A program made the position numbers and the translations under genes. From positions 124,001 to 188,000 of the forward strand of contig CAJXTU010000003.1 in the NCBI GenBank assembly GCA_913060865.1: a stretch of 64,000 nucleotides of DNA. The letters run 5' to 3'. This DNA is from an uncultured Cycloclasticus sp. (GTDB taxonomy: Bacteria > Pseudomonadota > Gammaproteobacteria > Methylococcales > Cycloclasticaceae). Numbering within the stretch: the first letter of the stretch is position 1; each line of letters starts with the position of its first letter. The notes under the pieces were generated by a model. That model made no database searches, was not told the DNA's origin, and saw only the letters and a program-made list of their open reading frames with translations. Of the stretch, positions 38,217 through 47,073 are shown piece after piece.

Positions 38217-38516
38217 CTAAACGATTGGCAATATTTCATCCAGTCCACTAACTCTTGCAATATCAAGCATTTGCTTAGGAATATCTTGAAAAGAAAGAGC
38301 TTGCTCAGATTTTTTAGCCATCACCACCCACTCGACCAACAAAGCCAAACCTGCACTATCCGTTTTATTAACGCCACTTAAGTTAAACACTAGGTCACCC
38401 TCTCCAGAAAAAAAGCGCTGAGAACTTTTCAACAAATCAGCAACCAAACCAAACTCCAAAGCACCTGAGACCTCTATCGTTCCGGCATCGTTTAACTCTA
38501 CTCTTGCAGCACTCAT
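38217..38516 (-). CDS. mlaB: MlaB STAS-domain subunit
   Basis: Cytoplasmic STAS partner of the MlaFE lipid transporter. 99 residues from ATG 38516 (the ORF track uses a TTG two codons earlier). The core VFNLSGVNKTDSAGLALLVEWVVMAKK is the conserved STAS helix region. It follows mlaD directly by position; mlaC is missing between them. Confidence 0.87.
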   Translation of the reverse strand: MSAARVELNDAGTIEVSGALEFGLVADLLKSSQRFFSGEGDLVFNLSGVNKTDSAGLALLVEWVVMAKKSEQALSFQDIPKQMLDIARVSGLDEILPIV

Positions 38517-38550
38517 GACCAAATCCAGCCTTTAGCACAACGCATAATGA

Positions 38551-39012
38551 TTATTCCGAGTCACTATTGAACAAAAATTGACCAATAAGCTGCTCCAAGA
38601 CTACCGCCGACTGCGTCAACTCCAGCACACTGCCATTTTTCAACACGTCCTCTTCACCGCCGGGTTCCAAACCAATATATTGCTCGCCTAACAAACCCGC
38701 TGTTAATATGCTGGCGTTTGTATCGGAAGGCAGCTGGTTGTATTTAGTTTCAATATTCATCGTCACCACGGCCTCAAATGTCTCAGAATCAAACTTAATG
38801 CTTTTTACTCGGCCAATATTAACGCCGGCCATTGCAACGGGAGCACGTACTTTCAAACTCCCAATATTTTCGAAGCTTGCCGTAATGTCATAGCCATCTT
38901 CAGTATTCACACTACTTAAATTACTCACTTCCATGGATAAAAAGAACATTGCAACAAAACCAATTGCTACAAAAAAACCTACTAAAATTTCCATCGATCT
39001 TGATATATGCAT
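38551..39012 (-). CDS. mlaD: MlaD, MCE-domain phospholipid transport protein
   Basis: Periplasmic hexameric MCE ring of the Mla system, anchored by one N-terminal helix (MEILVGFFVAIGFVAMFFLS). 153 residues; AGVNIGRVKSIKF and TAGLLGEQYIGLEPGG are typical. Three bases after mlaE. Confidence 0.94.
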   Translation of the reverse strand: MHISRSMEILVGFFVAIGFVAMFFLSMEVSNLSSVNTEDGYDITASFENIGSLKVRAPVAMAGVNIGRVKSIKFDSETFEAVVTMNIETKYNQLPSDTNASILTAGLLGEQYIGLEPGGEEDVLKNGSVLELTQSAVVLEQLIGQFLFNSDSE

Positions 39013-39014
39013 CT

Positions 39015-39797
39015 TTAGATATCTCCAAACATCAACGCAGTTAAAATAAAATCTAACAATAAAATAGCAAACGCCGAATGAACGACTGTTCGCGTCGTCG
39101 CCCGCCCCACTCCTTCAGATGTTGGTATCGCGTCGTGGCCTTCAAAAATAGCTATCCACGTTACCACCCAACCAAAAACAACACTCTTAATTAAGCCATT
39201 AACAACATCTTCGTCAAAATCAATTTTAGCTTGCATCTGCGACCAAAAACCACCTTCATCAATACCCAGCAAACCCACACCAATAAAATACCCACCTAAC
39301 ACACCAACTGCGCTAAATAAGGTCGCCAAAATTGGCATTGACAATAAACCTGCTAAAAAACGTGGCGCCATAACACGCGCTATTGGATCAACCGCCATCA
39401 TTTCCATACCCGACAGTTGCTCGGTTGCCTTCATCAAACCAATTTCAGCTGTTAGAGCAGACCCTGCACGACCCGCAAATAATAATGCCGTCACCACCGG
39501 CCCTAACTCTCTAATCAGTGAAGCCGACACCATTACGCCCAGCATTCCTTCTGCACCAAAGTCCGACAAGGTATAAAATCCTTGCAAAGCAAGCACCATA
39601 CCGACAAATAACCCCGAAATAACGATCAAAGAAAAGCTCAGTGCACCCACTGAATACATTTGTGCAACTAACAAGCGCGGTCTAACAATCACACTTGGAA
39701 TATTCAATAAAATACTAAAGAAGAAAAGCGACCCTCGGCCCAAACGCTCGAACATTCCTAGCGAAGTAGCCCCTAACCGTTGTAGATAATTTAGCAT
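39015..39797 (-). CDS. mlaE: MlaE permease
   Basis: Inner-membrane permease of the Mla ABC transporter, 260 residues, five or six helices. SGLFVGMVLALQGFYTL, LIRELGPVVTALLFAGRAGSALTAEIGLMKATEQLSGMEMMAVDP are signature segments. Between mlaF and mlaD. Confidence 0.95.
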   Translation of the reverse strand: MLNYLQRLGATSLGMFERLGRGSLFFFSILLNIPSVIVRPRLLVAQMYSVGALSFSLIVISGLFVGMVLALQGFYTLSDFGAEGMLGVMVSASLIRELGPVVTALLFAGRAGSALTAEIGLMKATEQLSGMEMMAVDPIARVMAPRFLAGLLSMPILATLFSAVGVLGGYFIGVGLLGIDEGGFWSQMQAKIDFDEDVVNGLIKSVVFGWVVTWIAIFEGHDAIPTSEGVGRATTRTVVHSAFAILLLDFILTALMFGDI

Positions 39798-39816
39798 AGT
39801 AAATTCGTCCTCATTT

Positions 39817-40626
39817 TTATGCCTCTATGCCTAACAAATCGTTTGCGTACTCTTTAGCCGCATAATGAAAAGGAACTGGCCCATCCGCCATGCCTTGCAT
39901 AAATTGTTGCGTCCATTCTGAGTCTGAGTCTGCCAACTGTTGCGGTGAACCATGCTCGACCACTTTACCACCCGACACGAGATAAATATAATCGGCAATT
40001 GCACAAGTCTCTTTAACATCATGCGAGACAACAATACTAGACAGCCCTAACGCGTCATTTAACAAACGGATCAGCTGCACAAGTACACCCATTGAAATAG
40101 GGTCCTGGCCGGTAAACGGCTCATCATACATAATCATCATAGGGTCCAGCGCGATGGCTCGTGCCAATGCAACTCGCCGCGCCATACCACCTGAAAGCTC
40201 TGCTGGCATTAAATTCCGCGCACCTCGTAAGCCAACCGCATGTAATTTCATCAGTACCAAATGACGAATCATCGACTCTGGCAATTGAGTATGCTCACGT
40301 AATGGAAACGCAACATTATCAAAGACGCTAATATCTGTTAATAGCGCGCCGCTTTGAAAAAGCATCCCCATTTTTTTACGTAACTGGTAAAGCTGCTTAT
40401 GCTTTAGCTGATGTACATTTTGTCCATCCACCTCAATAAAACCAGAAGAAGGTCTTAACTGGCCGCCGATCAACTTCAATAACGTTGTTTTTCCTGTCCC
40501 ACTCGGGCCCATAATAGCCGTTACTTTGCCGCGCTGAATATCCATATCCACGCCATCAAAGATAAGCTTTGACCCGCGAGAAAAGTGGACATCCCTCATT
40601 TTTATTAATGCGTTCGTTTCTGACAA
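39817..40626 (-). CDS. mlaF: MlaF ATPase
   Basis: ABC ATPase driving phospholipid transport between the membranes. 269 residues: Walker A GPSGTGKTT, signature LSGGMARRVALARAI, Walker B MIMYDEPFTG, switch SHDVKE. First gene of mlaFEDB-murA-hisGDC; the tight gaps suggest one long transcript. Confidence 0.95.
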   Translation of the reverse strand: MSETNALIKMRDVHFSRGSKLIFDGVDMDIQRGKVTAIMGPSGTGKTTLLKLIGGQLRPSSGFIEVDGQNVHQLKHKQLYQLRKKMGMLFQSGALLTDISVFDNVAFPLREHTQLPESMIRHLVLMKLHAVGLRGARNLMPAELSGGMARRVALARAIALDPMMIMYDEPFTGQDPISMGVLVQLIRLLNDALGLSSIVVSHDVKETCAIADYIYLVSGGKVVEHGSPQQLADSDSEWTQQFMQGMADGPVPFHYAAKEYANDLLGIEA

Positions 40627-40649
40627 TTTCGCTTCCCTAGTCTATTTCC

Positions 40650-40665
40650 GTCACACTAGTGTGAC
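40650..40665. promoter_or_regulatory. 16-bp perfect palindrome, candidate operator
   Basis: GTCACACTAGTGTGAC is fully self-complementary. It lies 24 bases upstream of mlaF and about 30 bases downstream of the promoter-like site, in the region between divergent mlaF and the Ca/Na exchanger gene. The binding protein is unknown. Confidence 0.5.
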
Positions 40666-40694
40666 TCGAAAAATATGTCTAAAATAGATCAAGC

Positions 40695-40723
40695 ATTGTC
40701 CTCACCTTAGTATTACACGTCAA
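40695..40723 (-). promoter_or_regulatory. Probable promoter of the mla operon
   Basis: On the minus strand TTGACG, 17 bases, then GACAAT. The predicted transcript would start about 60 bases before mlaF and carry the palindrome near its 5' end. Confidence 0.5.
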
Positions 40724-40859
40724 TCTGAACTTCCAATATTTACCGCATAAGCTATAAAATTATTTAAATCTCTTGTTTCACTGCTTAATCTATTAGAAAT
40801 CAATCATTATATGCGACAATAATTCTTGTTTTAACTAACTCGATTCGCCTTACACCCTT

Positions 40860-41837
40860 ATGCTTCTATTTTCAGCTGCTCTTCTGGCAGGCTTCTTCTT
40901 TTTGATATTTTCTGCCGATTTTTTCGTCAAAGGCACCTCAGCTATTGCTCGAAACCTCGGTGTATCACCCTTAATCATTGGCCTAACCATTGTAGGGTTA
41001 GGCACATCAGCGCCTGAGATGTTGGTCGCGGGGATGGCTTCAATTCAGGGTAACAACGGATTAGCAACAGGAAATGCTATTGGTTCAAATATTGCCAATA
41101 TCGGTTTAGTGCTCGGCTCAACTGCGCTATTTACACCTATCTTAATAAAGTCTTCATTACTTAAACGAGAGTTACCTCTATTATTAACTATTTCTATCAT
41201 CAGCTACCTTTTAGTGATTGATGGAGATTTATCAAGATTAGACGGACTTATTCTAATAGCCGGGCTAGCGGCCTTCCTTTATTGGTTATTTCGTAGCGCC
41301 CAACAAAATAAGCGGCAAAATGCTGATGCGCTCGCAACGGAGTTTGAGGATGAGATTCCCACTGACTTAAGCAATAGATCAGCCTTTTTATACGCGATAA
41401 CAGGGCTCACCGGACTGATTGTGAGTTCGAAATTACTCGTTTGGGCCGCTGTCAACATAGCCGTAGCCTTCGGCGTCAGTGATTTAGTCATTGGGTTAAC
41501 GATCATCGCCATCGGCACTAGCCTGCCTGAATTAGCTGCATCTATTATGAGCGTCGTCAAAAAAGAACCTGATCTAGCGGTTGGTAATATAATTGGCTCA
41601 AACGCTTTTAATTTATTAGCCGTGCTTTGCCTACCAGGGCTGATCCGACCAGGTCTGGTGGAGACTCAACTTATTTCTCGCGACTTCCCCATAATGCTAG
41701 GCCTTACTTTGTTGTTGCTACTGTTCTCCTATAGCGCTAATGGCGAACCAAAGATCAATCGTTTAAAAGGCGCTACTTTTATGATATTTTTCGTCGGTTA
41801 CCTTAGCAAGGTATACTTAGATACGATTGGAATTTAG
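40860..41837 (+). CDS. Calcium/sodium exchanger, YrbG family
   Basis: Inner-membrane CaCA-family antiporter, 325 residues, about ten helices. The two alpha repeats are clear: GLTIVGLGTSAPEMLVAG...NAIGSNIANIGLVLG and GLTIIAIGTSLPELAASIMSV...GNIIGSNAFNLLAVL. It heads the kdsD-lpt block in the usual gammaproteobacterial place. No ribosome site is visible before the ATG. Confidence 0.92.
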   Translation: MLLFSAALLAGFFFLIFSADFFVKGTSAIARNLGVSPLIIGLTIVGLGTSAPEMLVAGMASIQGNNGLATGNAIGSNIANIGLVLGSTALFTPILIKSSLLKRELPLLLTISIISYLLVIDGDLSRLDGLILIAGLAAFLYWLFRSAQQNKRQNADALATEFEDEIPTDLSNRSAFLYAITGLTGLIVSSKLLVWAAVNIAVAFGVSDLVIGLTIIAIGTSLPELAASIMSVVKKEPDLAVGNIIGSNAFNLLAVLCLPGLIRPGLVETQLISRDFPIMLGLTLLLLLFSYSANGEPKINRLKGATFMIFFVGYLSKVYLDTIGI

Positions 41838-41859
41838 CCTAACCAAACACTGAATATGT

Positions 41860-42843
41860 ATGCCCAATAAAAACAGTCACCGAACGCAACTAAAACAACT
41901 CGGTTTAGCCGTTATTAAAACTGAAGCTGAGGCCATTTCGAAGCTCACTCAGCATGTTGATGAGCATTTTATCGATGCATGCGAGCTCATGCTTCAATGC
42001 CAAGGCAAGGTCGCTGTTATCGGCATGGGCAAATCAGGGCATGTTGGCAATAAAATTGCCGCCACACTCGCCAGTACTGGCACGCCTGCGTTCTTTGTTC
42101 ACCCGGGTGAGGCCAGTCATGGCGACCTTGGAATGATTACCAAGAATGATGTAGCATTGGCGCTATCGAATTCAGGTGAAACAGGAGAGGTACTAACCAT
42201 TTTACCTATTCTAAAACGCCTTGGGGTTCCACTCATCTCGATCACCGGCAACCCAAGCTCAACTTTGGCCACTAGATCTGACGCCGCTATCAACGCAAGT
42301 ACCGATAAAGAGGCTTGCCCATTAGGATTAGCACCCACATCAAGCACAACCGCCGCCCTTGTGATGGGTGATGCTTTGGCTATCGCATTACTTGAAGCCC
42401 GTGGTTTTACAGAAGCTGACTTCGCCCTATCCCACCCTGGTGGAAGCCTTGGAAGGCGGCTGTTACTTCACGTTAACGACGTTATGCATAAAGGTAAAGA
42501 GATCCCCGTTATCGAACAAACTGCTCTCGTTAGCTCAGCCTTGCTCGAGATGACCGAAAAGAAATTGGGCATGACAGCCATTGTTAACCAGCAGGGCCAT
42601 TTAACCGGCATATTTACTGACGGCGATTTGCGACGTATGCTTGAAAACAATACCGACATACATACCACAACAATTCAGCAAGTTATGACTCAGGGCGGAG
42701 CAACTATCAGCCCTGATAAGCTAGCCGTTGAAGCACTACAATTAATGCAGGACAAAAAAATTAACGCACTATTAGTCACCGATAACAATAAACTGGTTGG
42801 CGCACTCAACATGCACGACATGTTGAAGGCCGGTTTGTCATGA
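41860..42843 (+). CDS. kdsD: Arabinose-5-phosphate isomerase KdsD
   Basis: Makes arabinose 5-phosphate for Kdo. 327 residues: an SIS domain with GMGKSGHVGNKIAATLASTGTPAFFVHPGEASHGDLGM, then two CBS domains (about 205-325). Overlaps kdsC by four bases (ATGA). Confidence 0.95.
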   Translation: MPNKNSHRTQLKQLGLAVIKTEAEAISKLTQHVDEHFIDACELMLQCQGKVAVIGMGKSGHVGNKIAATLASTGTPAFFVHPGEASHGDLGMITKNDVALALSNSGETGEVLTILPILKRLGVPLISITGNPSSTLATRSDAAINASTDKEACPLGLAPTSSTTAALVMGDALAIALLEARGFTEADFALSHPGGSLGRRLLLHVNDVMHKGKEIPVIEQTALVSSALLEMTEKKLGMTAIVNQQGHLTGIFTDGDLRRMLENNTDIHTTTIQQVMTQGGATISPDKLAVEALQLMQDKKINALLVTDNNKLVGALNMHDMLKAGLS

Positions 42844-43379
42844 TTGAACTCAGCAATGACTTTAAGCAACGCGTCCAAGACATCAAATGCGTTATTTTCG
42901 ATGTCGATGGCGTATTAACTGACGGGAAATTATTTTTTGATCTAAACGGTCAAGAATACAAATCATTTCACGCGCAAGATGGACAAGGATTAAAGCTTCT
43001 TCAACAAAATGGCATTGAAGTTGCTATTATTTCTGGACGCTCATCACCAATTGTTGACCGCCGTATGAAAAGCCTTGGTGTCACTCATGTCTACCAAGAT
43101 CAAGAAAACAAAACTGCCGCATTTAACGATTTACTAAAAAAATTAAACCTCAACGCCAACCAAGTTGCACATGTCGGTGACGACCTGCCCGACCTAGCGT
43201 TGATGACACGAGCACGTCTTGCCATTGCCGTTCAAGATGCTAATCCGTCCATTTTGCCGTATTGCCAAGGTCAAACAAACCGCCTTGGCGGGCAAGGGGC
43301 CGCGCGTGAAGTCTGTGATACTATTTTAAGCATTCAAAATAAACTGGCCACTGCCGTTCAACTTTTTACCGATGTGTAA
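42840..43379 (+). CDS. kdsC: Kdo-8-phosphate phosphatase KdsC
   Basis: HAD phosphatase removing the phosphate from Kdo-8-P. 179 residues; motif I IFDVDGVLTDG, IISGRSSPIVDRRM and GDDLPDLALM are present. Coupled to kdsD; ten bases before lptC. Confidence 0.95.
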   Translation: MIELSNDFKQRVQDIKCVIFDVDGVLTDGKLFFDLNGQEYKSFHAQDGQGLKLLQQNGIEVAIISGRSSPIVDRRMKSLGVTHVYQDQENKTAAFNDLLKKLNLNANQVAHVGDDLPDLALMTRARLAIAVQDANPSILPYCQGQTNRLGGQGAAREVCDTILSIQNKLATAVQLFTDV

Positions 43380-43389
43380 TCTTTAACCC

Positions 43390-43947
43390 ATGAAGCCTCT
43401 TACAGTCATCGCATTAGCTATTCTCGCCGCTGCTACCTGGTGGCTAGCTTTCACGCAAGAACCGGACATTGAAAAAAAAACAACGCAACTTGGACATAAA
43501 ATTGATTACTTTTTAAAAGATTTTGAAGTACTCAGTATGACCTTAGAAGGAAAACCCAAACAACGAATAAAAGCTGAACACATGGAGCACTTCGTTGACG
43601 ATGATAGTACCGAAATGACGCGCCCGATTATGACCATGTATTCACCCGAGAAACCCGATTTACATATACACTCTGAAACGGGCTATATCTCATCAGATGG
43701 CGAGCTCGTTTTGCTTAATGGCGCTGTCAATATTAAAAGAGATGCACTAAAAAATATTGCACCGCTTGAAATAGACACACATAATCTTCGCGTTCAATTA
43801 CCCAATGATTTTGCAGAAACAGATGAGTTTGTAAAAATAAAATCGGGCATTAACACCATTGAAGGAATTGGCTTACGCGCACATTTTCGTGAACCAATAA
43901 ATATCAAAATACTAGAACAGGTACGAGGCCTCCATGAAATCAATTAA
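43390..43947 (+). CDS. lptC: LPS export protein LptC
   Basis: Bitopic inner-membrane protein that hands LPS to LptA. 185 residues: one N-terminal helix (LTVIALAILAAATWWLAF) and a periplasmic beta-jellyroll (DYFLKDFEVLSMTLEGKPKQRIKAEHMEHF). Overlaps lptA by 14 bases. Confidence 0.93.
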   Translation: MKPLTVIALAILAAATWWLAFTQEPDIEKKTTQLGHKIDYFLKDFEVLSMTLEGKPKQRIKAEHMEHFVDDDSTEMTRPIMTMYSPEKPDLHIHSETGYISSDGELVLLNGAVNIKRDALKNIAPLEIDTHNLRVQLPNDFAETDEFVKIKSGINTIEGIGLRAHFREPINIKILEQVRGLHEIN

Positions 43948-44437
43948 TTTAAAATTTGCCTTTATTACACTCACGTTAATGTTTTCCTCAGCGCCGTTAT
44001 GGGCACTTAGTTCAGATAAACAAAAACCAGTAGAAGTTGAGGCTGATAGCTTTAATTTAGATGACGCCAAAAAAGTGACTGTTTATTCAGGCAACGTCAT
44101 CATCACACAGGGTAGTATGGAAATCATGGCCGATAAAGTCACTATTTATGGCGTTCGTGGAACCACCGACAAAGTGATTGCAATCGGAAAACCAGTTAAG
44201 TTCAAACAACAACCAGACGGCAACCAAGGTTTAATTCGTGGGGAAGCCAACCGCTTTAATTACTTCGTTACTAAAGACACCTTGGTGTTAATTGATAAAG
44301 CAACTTTATGGCAAAATGGCAATACATTCAAAAGCGACCAAATTGAATACGACAGTAAACGCTCTGTGGTCAAAGCCGGCGACAAGAAAACCGGTTCAAA
44401 ACGCGTAAAAATAACATTAGAACCTGCTAAAAAATAA
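43934..44437 (+). CDS. lptA: LPS transport periplasmic protein LptA
   Basis: Periplasmic bridge protein. 167 residues with signal peptide ending near APLWAL, then [40 protein letters not shown]. Basic C-terminal tail. Shares one base with the lptB ATG. Confidence 0.95.
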   Translation: MKSINLKFAFITLTLMFSSAPLWALSSDKQKPVEVEADSFNLDDAKKVTVYSGNVIITQGSMEIMADKVTIYGVRGTTDKVIAIGKPVKFKQQPDGNQGLIRGEANRFNYFVTKDTLVLIDKATLWQNGNTFKSDQIEYDSKRSVVKAGDKKTGSKRVKITLEPAKK

Positions 44438-45162
44438 TGAGCACCTTACGCACACAGAACATTTGCAAACAATTTAATAACCGTAAAGTAGTCGACAACG
44501 TTAGTATTAACGTAAAAAGTGGCGAAGTTGTGGGCTTATTAGGACCAAATGGAGCCGGTAAAACAACTAGTTTTTACATGACGGTTGGTTTGATCAAACC
44601 CGACAGCGGCGACATATTTCTTGACGAACAAAATATCACCGAAAGCCCCATGCACGTTCGTGCACGCCAAGGTCTTGGTTACTTACCACAAGAAGCATCC
44701 ATATTCAGGAAGCTAAGCGTTGAAGATAACATACGAGCTGTCTTACAAACTCGCCATGAATTATCACCTGGCCAACAAGAACTGGTTCTCGATGAATTAC
44801 TCCAAGAGTTTGCGATTAACCATTTGCGCTCACAAAGCGCCCTAGCTTTATCCGGTGGTGAGCGGCGGCGCCTTGAAATAGCTCGCTCATTGGCCACTGA
44901 ACCTCGCTTTATTCTGTTAGACGAGCCTTTTGCCGGCGTTGACCCTATCTCAGTTATTGATATTCAAAAAATCATTCAGCAATTGACTGAAAGAGACATA
45001 GGCGTTCTTATTACCGACCATAATGTTAGAGAAACATTAGGCACTTGTGATCGAGCTTACATTCTAAATAACGGTACTGTCATTACTGAAGGATCAGCAG
45101 AAGACATCCTAGAACACCGAGAAGTACGTGATGTTTATTTAGGGCATGAATTTCGCATGTAA
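44437..45162 (+). CDS. lptB: LPS export ATPase LptB
   Basis: Cytosolic ATPase powering LptB2FGC. 241 residues: [17 protein letters not shown], signature [37 protein letters not shown]. Last of the kdsD-lptB run, then a 99-base gap to rpoN. Confidence 0.96.
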   Translation: MSTLRTQNICKQFNNRKVVDNVSINVKSGEVVGLLGPNGAGKTTSFYMTVGLIKPDSGDIFLDEQNITESPMHVRARQGLGYLPQEASIFRKLSVEDNIRAVLQTRHELSPGQQELVLDELLQEFAINHLRSQSALALSGGERRRLEIARSLATEPRFILLDEPFAGVDPISVIDIQKIIQQLTERDIGVLITDHNVRETLGTCDRAYILNNGTVITEGSAEDILEHREVRDVYLGHEFRM

Positions 45163-45261
45163 TTGCCAATTAAAGTCTCTCATCTTTGCAAAATATGGGC
45201 TAGAATTAACAATATGAGATGCAACCAAGCTTTTAATTTTTCCATTCAACAGGCGGTCTGA

Positions 45262-46710
45262 ATGAAGCAATCGTTACAGCTTCGAATTGGTCAGCATTTG
45301 ACTATGACACCGCAGCTTCAACAAGCTATTCGGCTGTTGCAGTTATCAACATTAGAGCTACAACAAGAAATTCAAACAGTTTTAGATGGCAACATGATGC
45401 TTGAAGTTCCTGATGAAGAGGCGCGCCCTAATCAAGAAGAATCTGAGAAAAATTCAACGCCTTCAGATGAAAAAACGAGCGAGGGATCACAAGACACCTT
45501 GCCTGATGAGTTAGCTGTCGATACCTCCTGGGATGAGATCTATGACTTAACTCCTACACCAGGGATCAACCAATCAACTGACTCCACGCCACCTGACCCA
45601 GGTAGCATCAATTCAGCCAAACAAACACTTCACGACCACCTAGTATGGCAGATGGAGTTAACCAATTTTTCTGATATCGATCGCGTTATTGCCACCGCTA
45701 TTATCGATAGTATTGACGATAATGGTTATCTGAACTCAACCCCAGAGCTGATTCACCAACACCTTTCTCAGCATGTAGATGATCTTGATCTAGATGAAAT
45801 CATCGCAGTTTTACATAAAGTACAGTCCTTTGACCCGCTTGGTGTGGGCGCAGTTGATCTGCAAGATTGCTTACTTATTCAACTAAAGCAACTTCCTGAC
45901 GATACCCCGTTTTTGTCACTGGCTATTGAGTTAGTCAATGAATGCATGCCAGCCCTAGGTGCTCAAGATAGTACAAAATTAAAACGTCAACTTGGCATTG
46001 ATGACGACACTTTAGGGGACGTTATTTCTCTTATCCAACAGCTTAACCCTCGACCTGGGTCAGGGGTTGAAGAAACCAATACCGAGTACGTCACGCCCGA
46101 TGTTTATGTCGCCAAGGTAAAAGGTACATGGCAGGTTTCCATCAACGGTGAAATTGCCACTAATATTCGTATCAACCCATATTACCAAACGCTTATTAAG
46201 CATGGCGATAAAAGCGCTGACACTCAAACAATGAAAAACCATTTGCAAGAAGCTCGTTGGTTTTTAAAAAGCCTACAAAGTCGGAATGAAACCTTGATGC
46301 TCGTATCGCAAGAAATTGTTAATCGACAACATGAGTTTCTCGAACACGGCGCCATTGCCATGAAACCAATGGTACTACGTGACATTGCTGAAACTGTTGA
46401 AATGCATGAATCAACCATCTCCCGGGTCACGACAAATAAGTACATGCATACACCAAACGGTATATTCGAACTAAAACATTTTTTTTCAAGTCACGTCTCA
46501 ACCGATAGCGGTGGCGAATGTTCTGCCACAGCAATCAGAGCCTTTATCAAAGAACTCGTTAATAACGAAAACCCTAAAAAGCCGCTTAGCGATAATAAAA
46601 TTGCCATTATACTAGGCGATAAAGGCATTAATGTTGCGAGACGAACCATCGCTAAATATCGCGAATCGATCTCAATCCCCCCTTCTAGTCAAAGGAAGAG
46701 AATCCTTTGA
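45262..46710 (+). CDS. rpoN: RNA polymerase sigma-54 factor
   Basis: Sigma factor for -24/-12 promoters needing enhancer-binding ATPases. 482 residues: glutamine-rich region I (LTMTPQLQQAIRLLQLSTLELQQEIQ), an acidic linker, the core-binding region, the DNA-binding helix segment HESTISRVTTNKYMHTPNG and the RpoN box ARRTIAKYRE. Followed 30 bases later by hpf. Confidence 0.96.
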   Translation: MKQSLQLRIGQHLTMTPQLQQAIRLLQLSTLELQQEIQTVLDGNMMLEVPDEEARPNQEESEKNSTPSDEKTSEGSQDTLPDELAVDTSWDEIYDLTPTPGINQSTDSTPPDPGSINSAKQTLHDHLVWQMELTNFSDIDRVIATAIIDSIDDNGYLNSTPELIHQHLSQHVDDLDLDEIIAVLHKVQSFDPLGVGAVDLQDCLLIQLKQLPDDTPFLSLAIELVNECMPALGAQDSTKLKRQLGIDDDTLGDVISLIQQLNPRPGSGVEETNTEYVTPDVYVAKVKGTWQVSINGEIATNIRINPYYQTLIKHGDKSADTQTMKNHLQEARWFLKSLQSRNETLMLVSQEIVNRQHEFLEHGAIAMKPMVLRDIAETVEMHESTISRVTTNKYMHTPNGIFELKHFFSSHVSTDSGGECSATAIRAFIKELVNNENPKKPLSDNKIAIILGDKGINVARRTIAKYRESISIPPSSQRKRIL

Positions 46711-46740
46711 CATTTTTCGTTACCACAACAGGAGAGTAAT

Positions 46741-47031
46741 ATGCAATTAGATTTATCTGGACACCACGTTGAAATCACAGACGCTATTCGTGAATACACT
46801 AATACAAAGTTTAGCAAAATCAAACGCCACTTTGATAACGTTATCGATATCCATGTTGTCCTATCCGTTGAAAAACTGGAACAAAAAGCTGAAGCAACCA
46901 TCCAACTAAATGGTACAAAAATTTTCGCTGAAGACACGCAAGAAAATATGTATAAAGCTATTGATACCTTGGTTGATAAGCTAGATAGACAAGTTTTAAA
47001 GCACAAAGAAAAAACAAAGGCTCACCGTTAA
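46741..47031 (+). CDS. hpf: Ribosome hibernation promoting factor (short HPF)
   Basis: Binds ribosomes in stationary phase and helps form 100S dimers. 96 residues, short form: MQLDLSGHHVEITDAIREYTNTKFSKIKRHFDNV. Good AGGAGA ribosome site. Followed directly by a terminator. Confidence 0.95.
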   Translation: MQLDLSGHHVEITDAIREYTNTKFSKIKRHFDNVIDIHVVLSVEKLEQKAEATIQLNGTKIFAEDTQENMYKAIDTLVDKLDRQVLKHKEKTKAHR

Positions 47032-47039
47032 CCCTATTT

Positions 47040-47067
47040 GGCCGACATTATCGTCGGCCTTTTTATT
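47040..47067 (+). terminator. Rho-independent terminator between hpf and rapZ
   Basis: GGCCGAC and GTCGGCC form a 7-bp GC-rich stem with a 6-base loop, then TTTTTATTT. It lies nine bases after the hpf stop and ends only six bases before the rapZ ATG. Confidence 0.88.
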
Positions 47068-47073
47068 TCAAAC

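Noticed and set aside
47038-47073. Upstream TTG start for rapZ
   Set aside because: It lies inside a terminator hairpin and adds 12 residues absent from known RapZ proteins.
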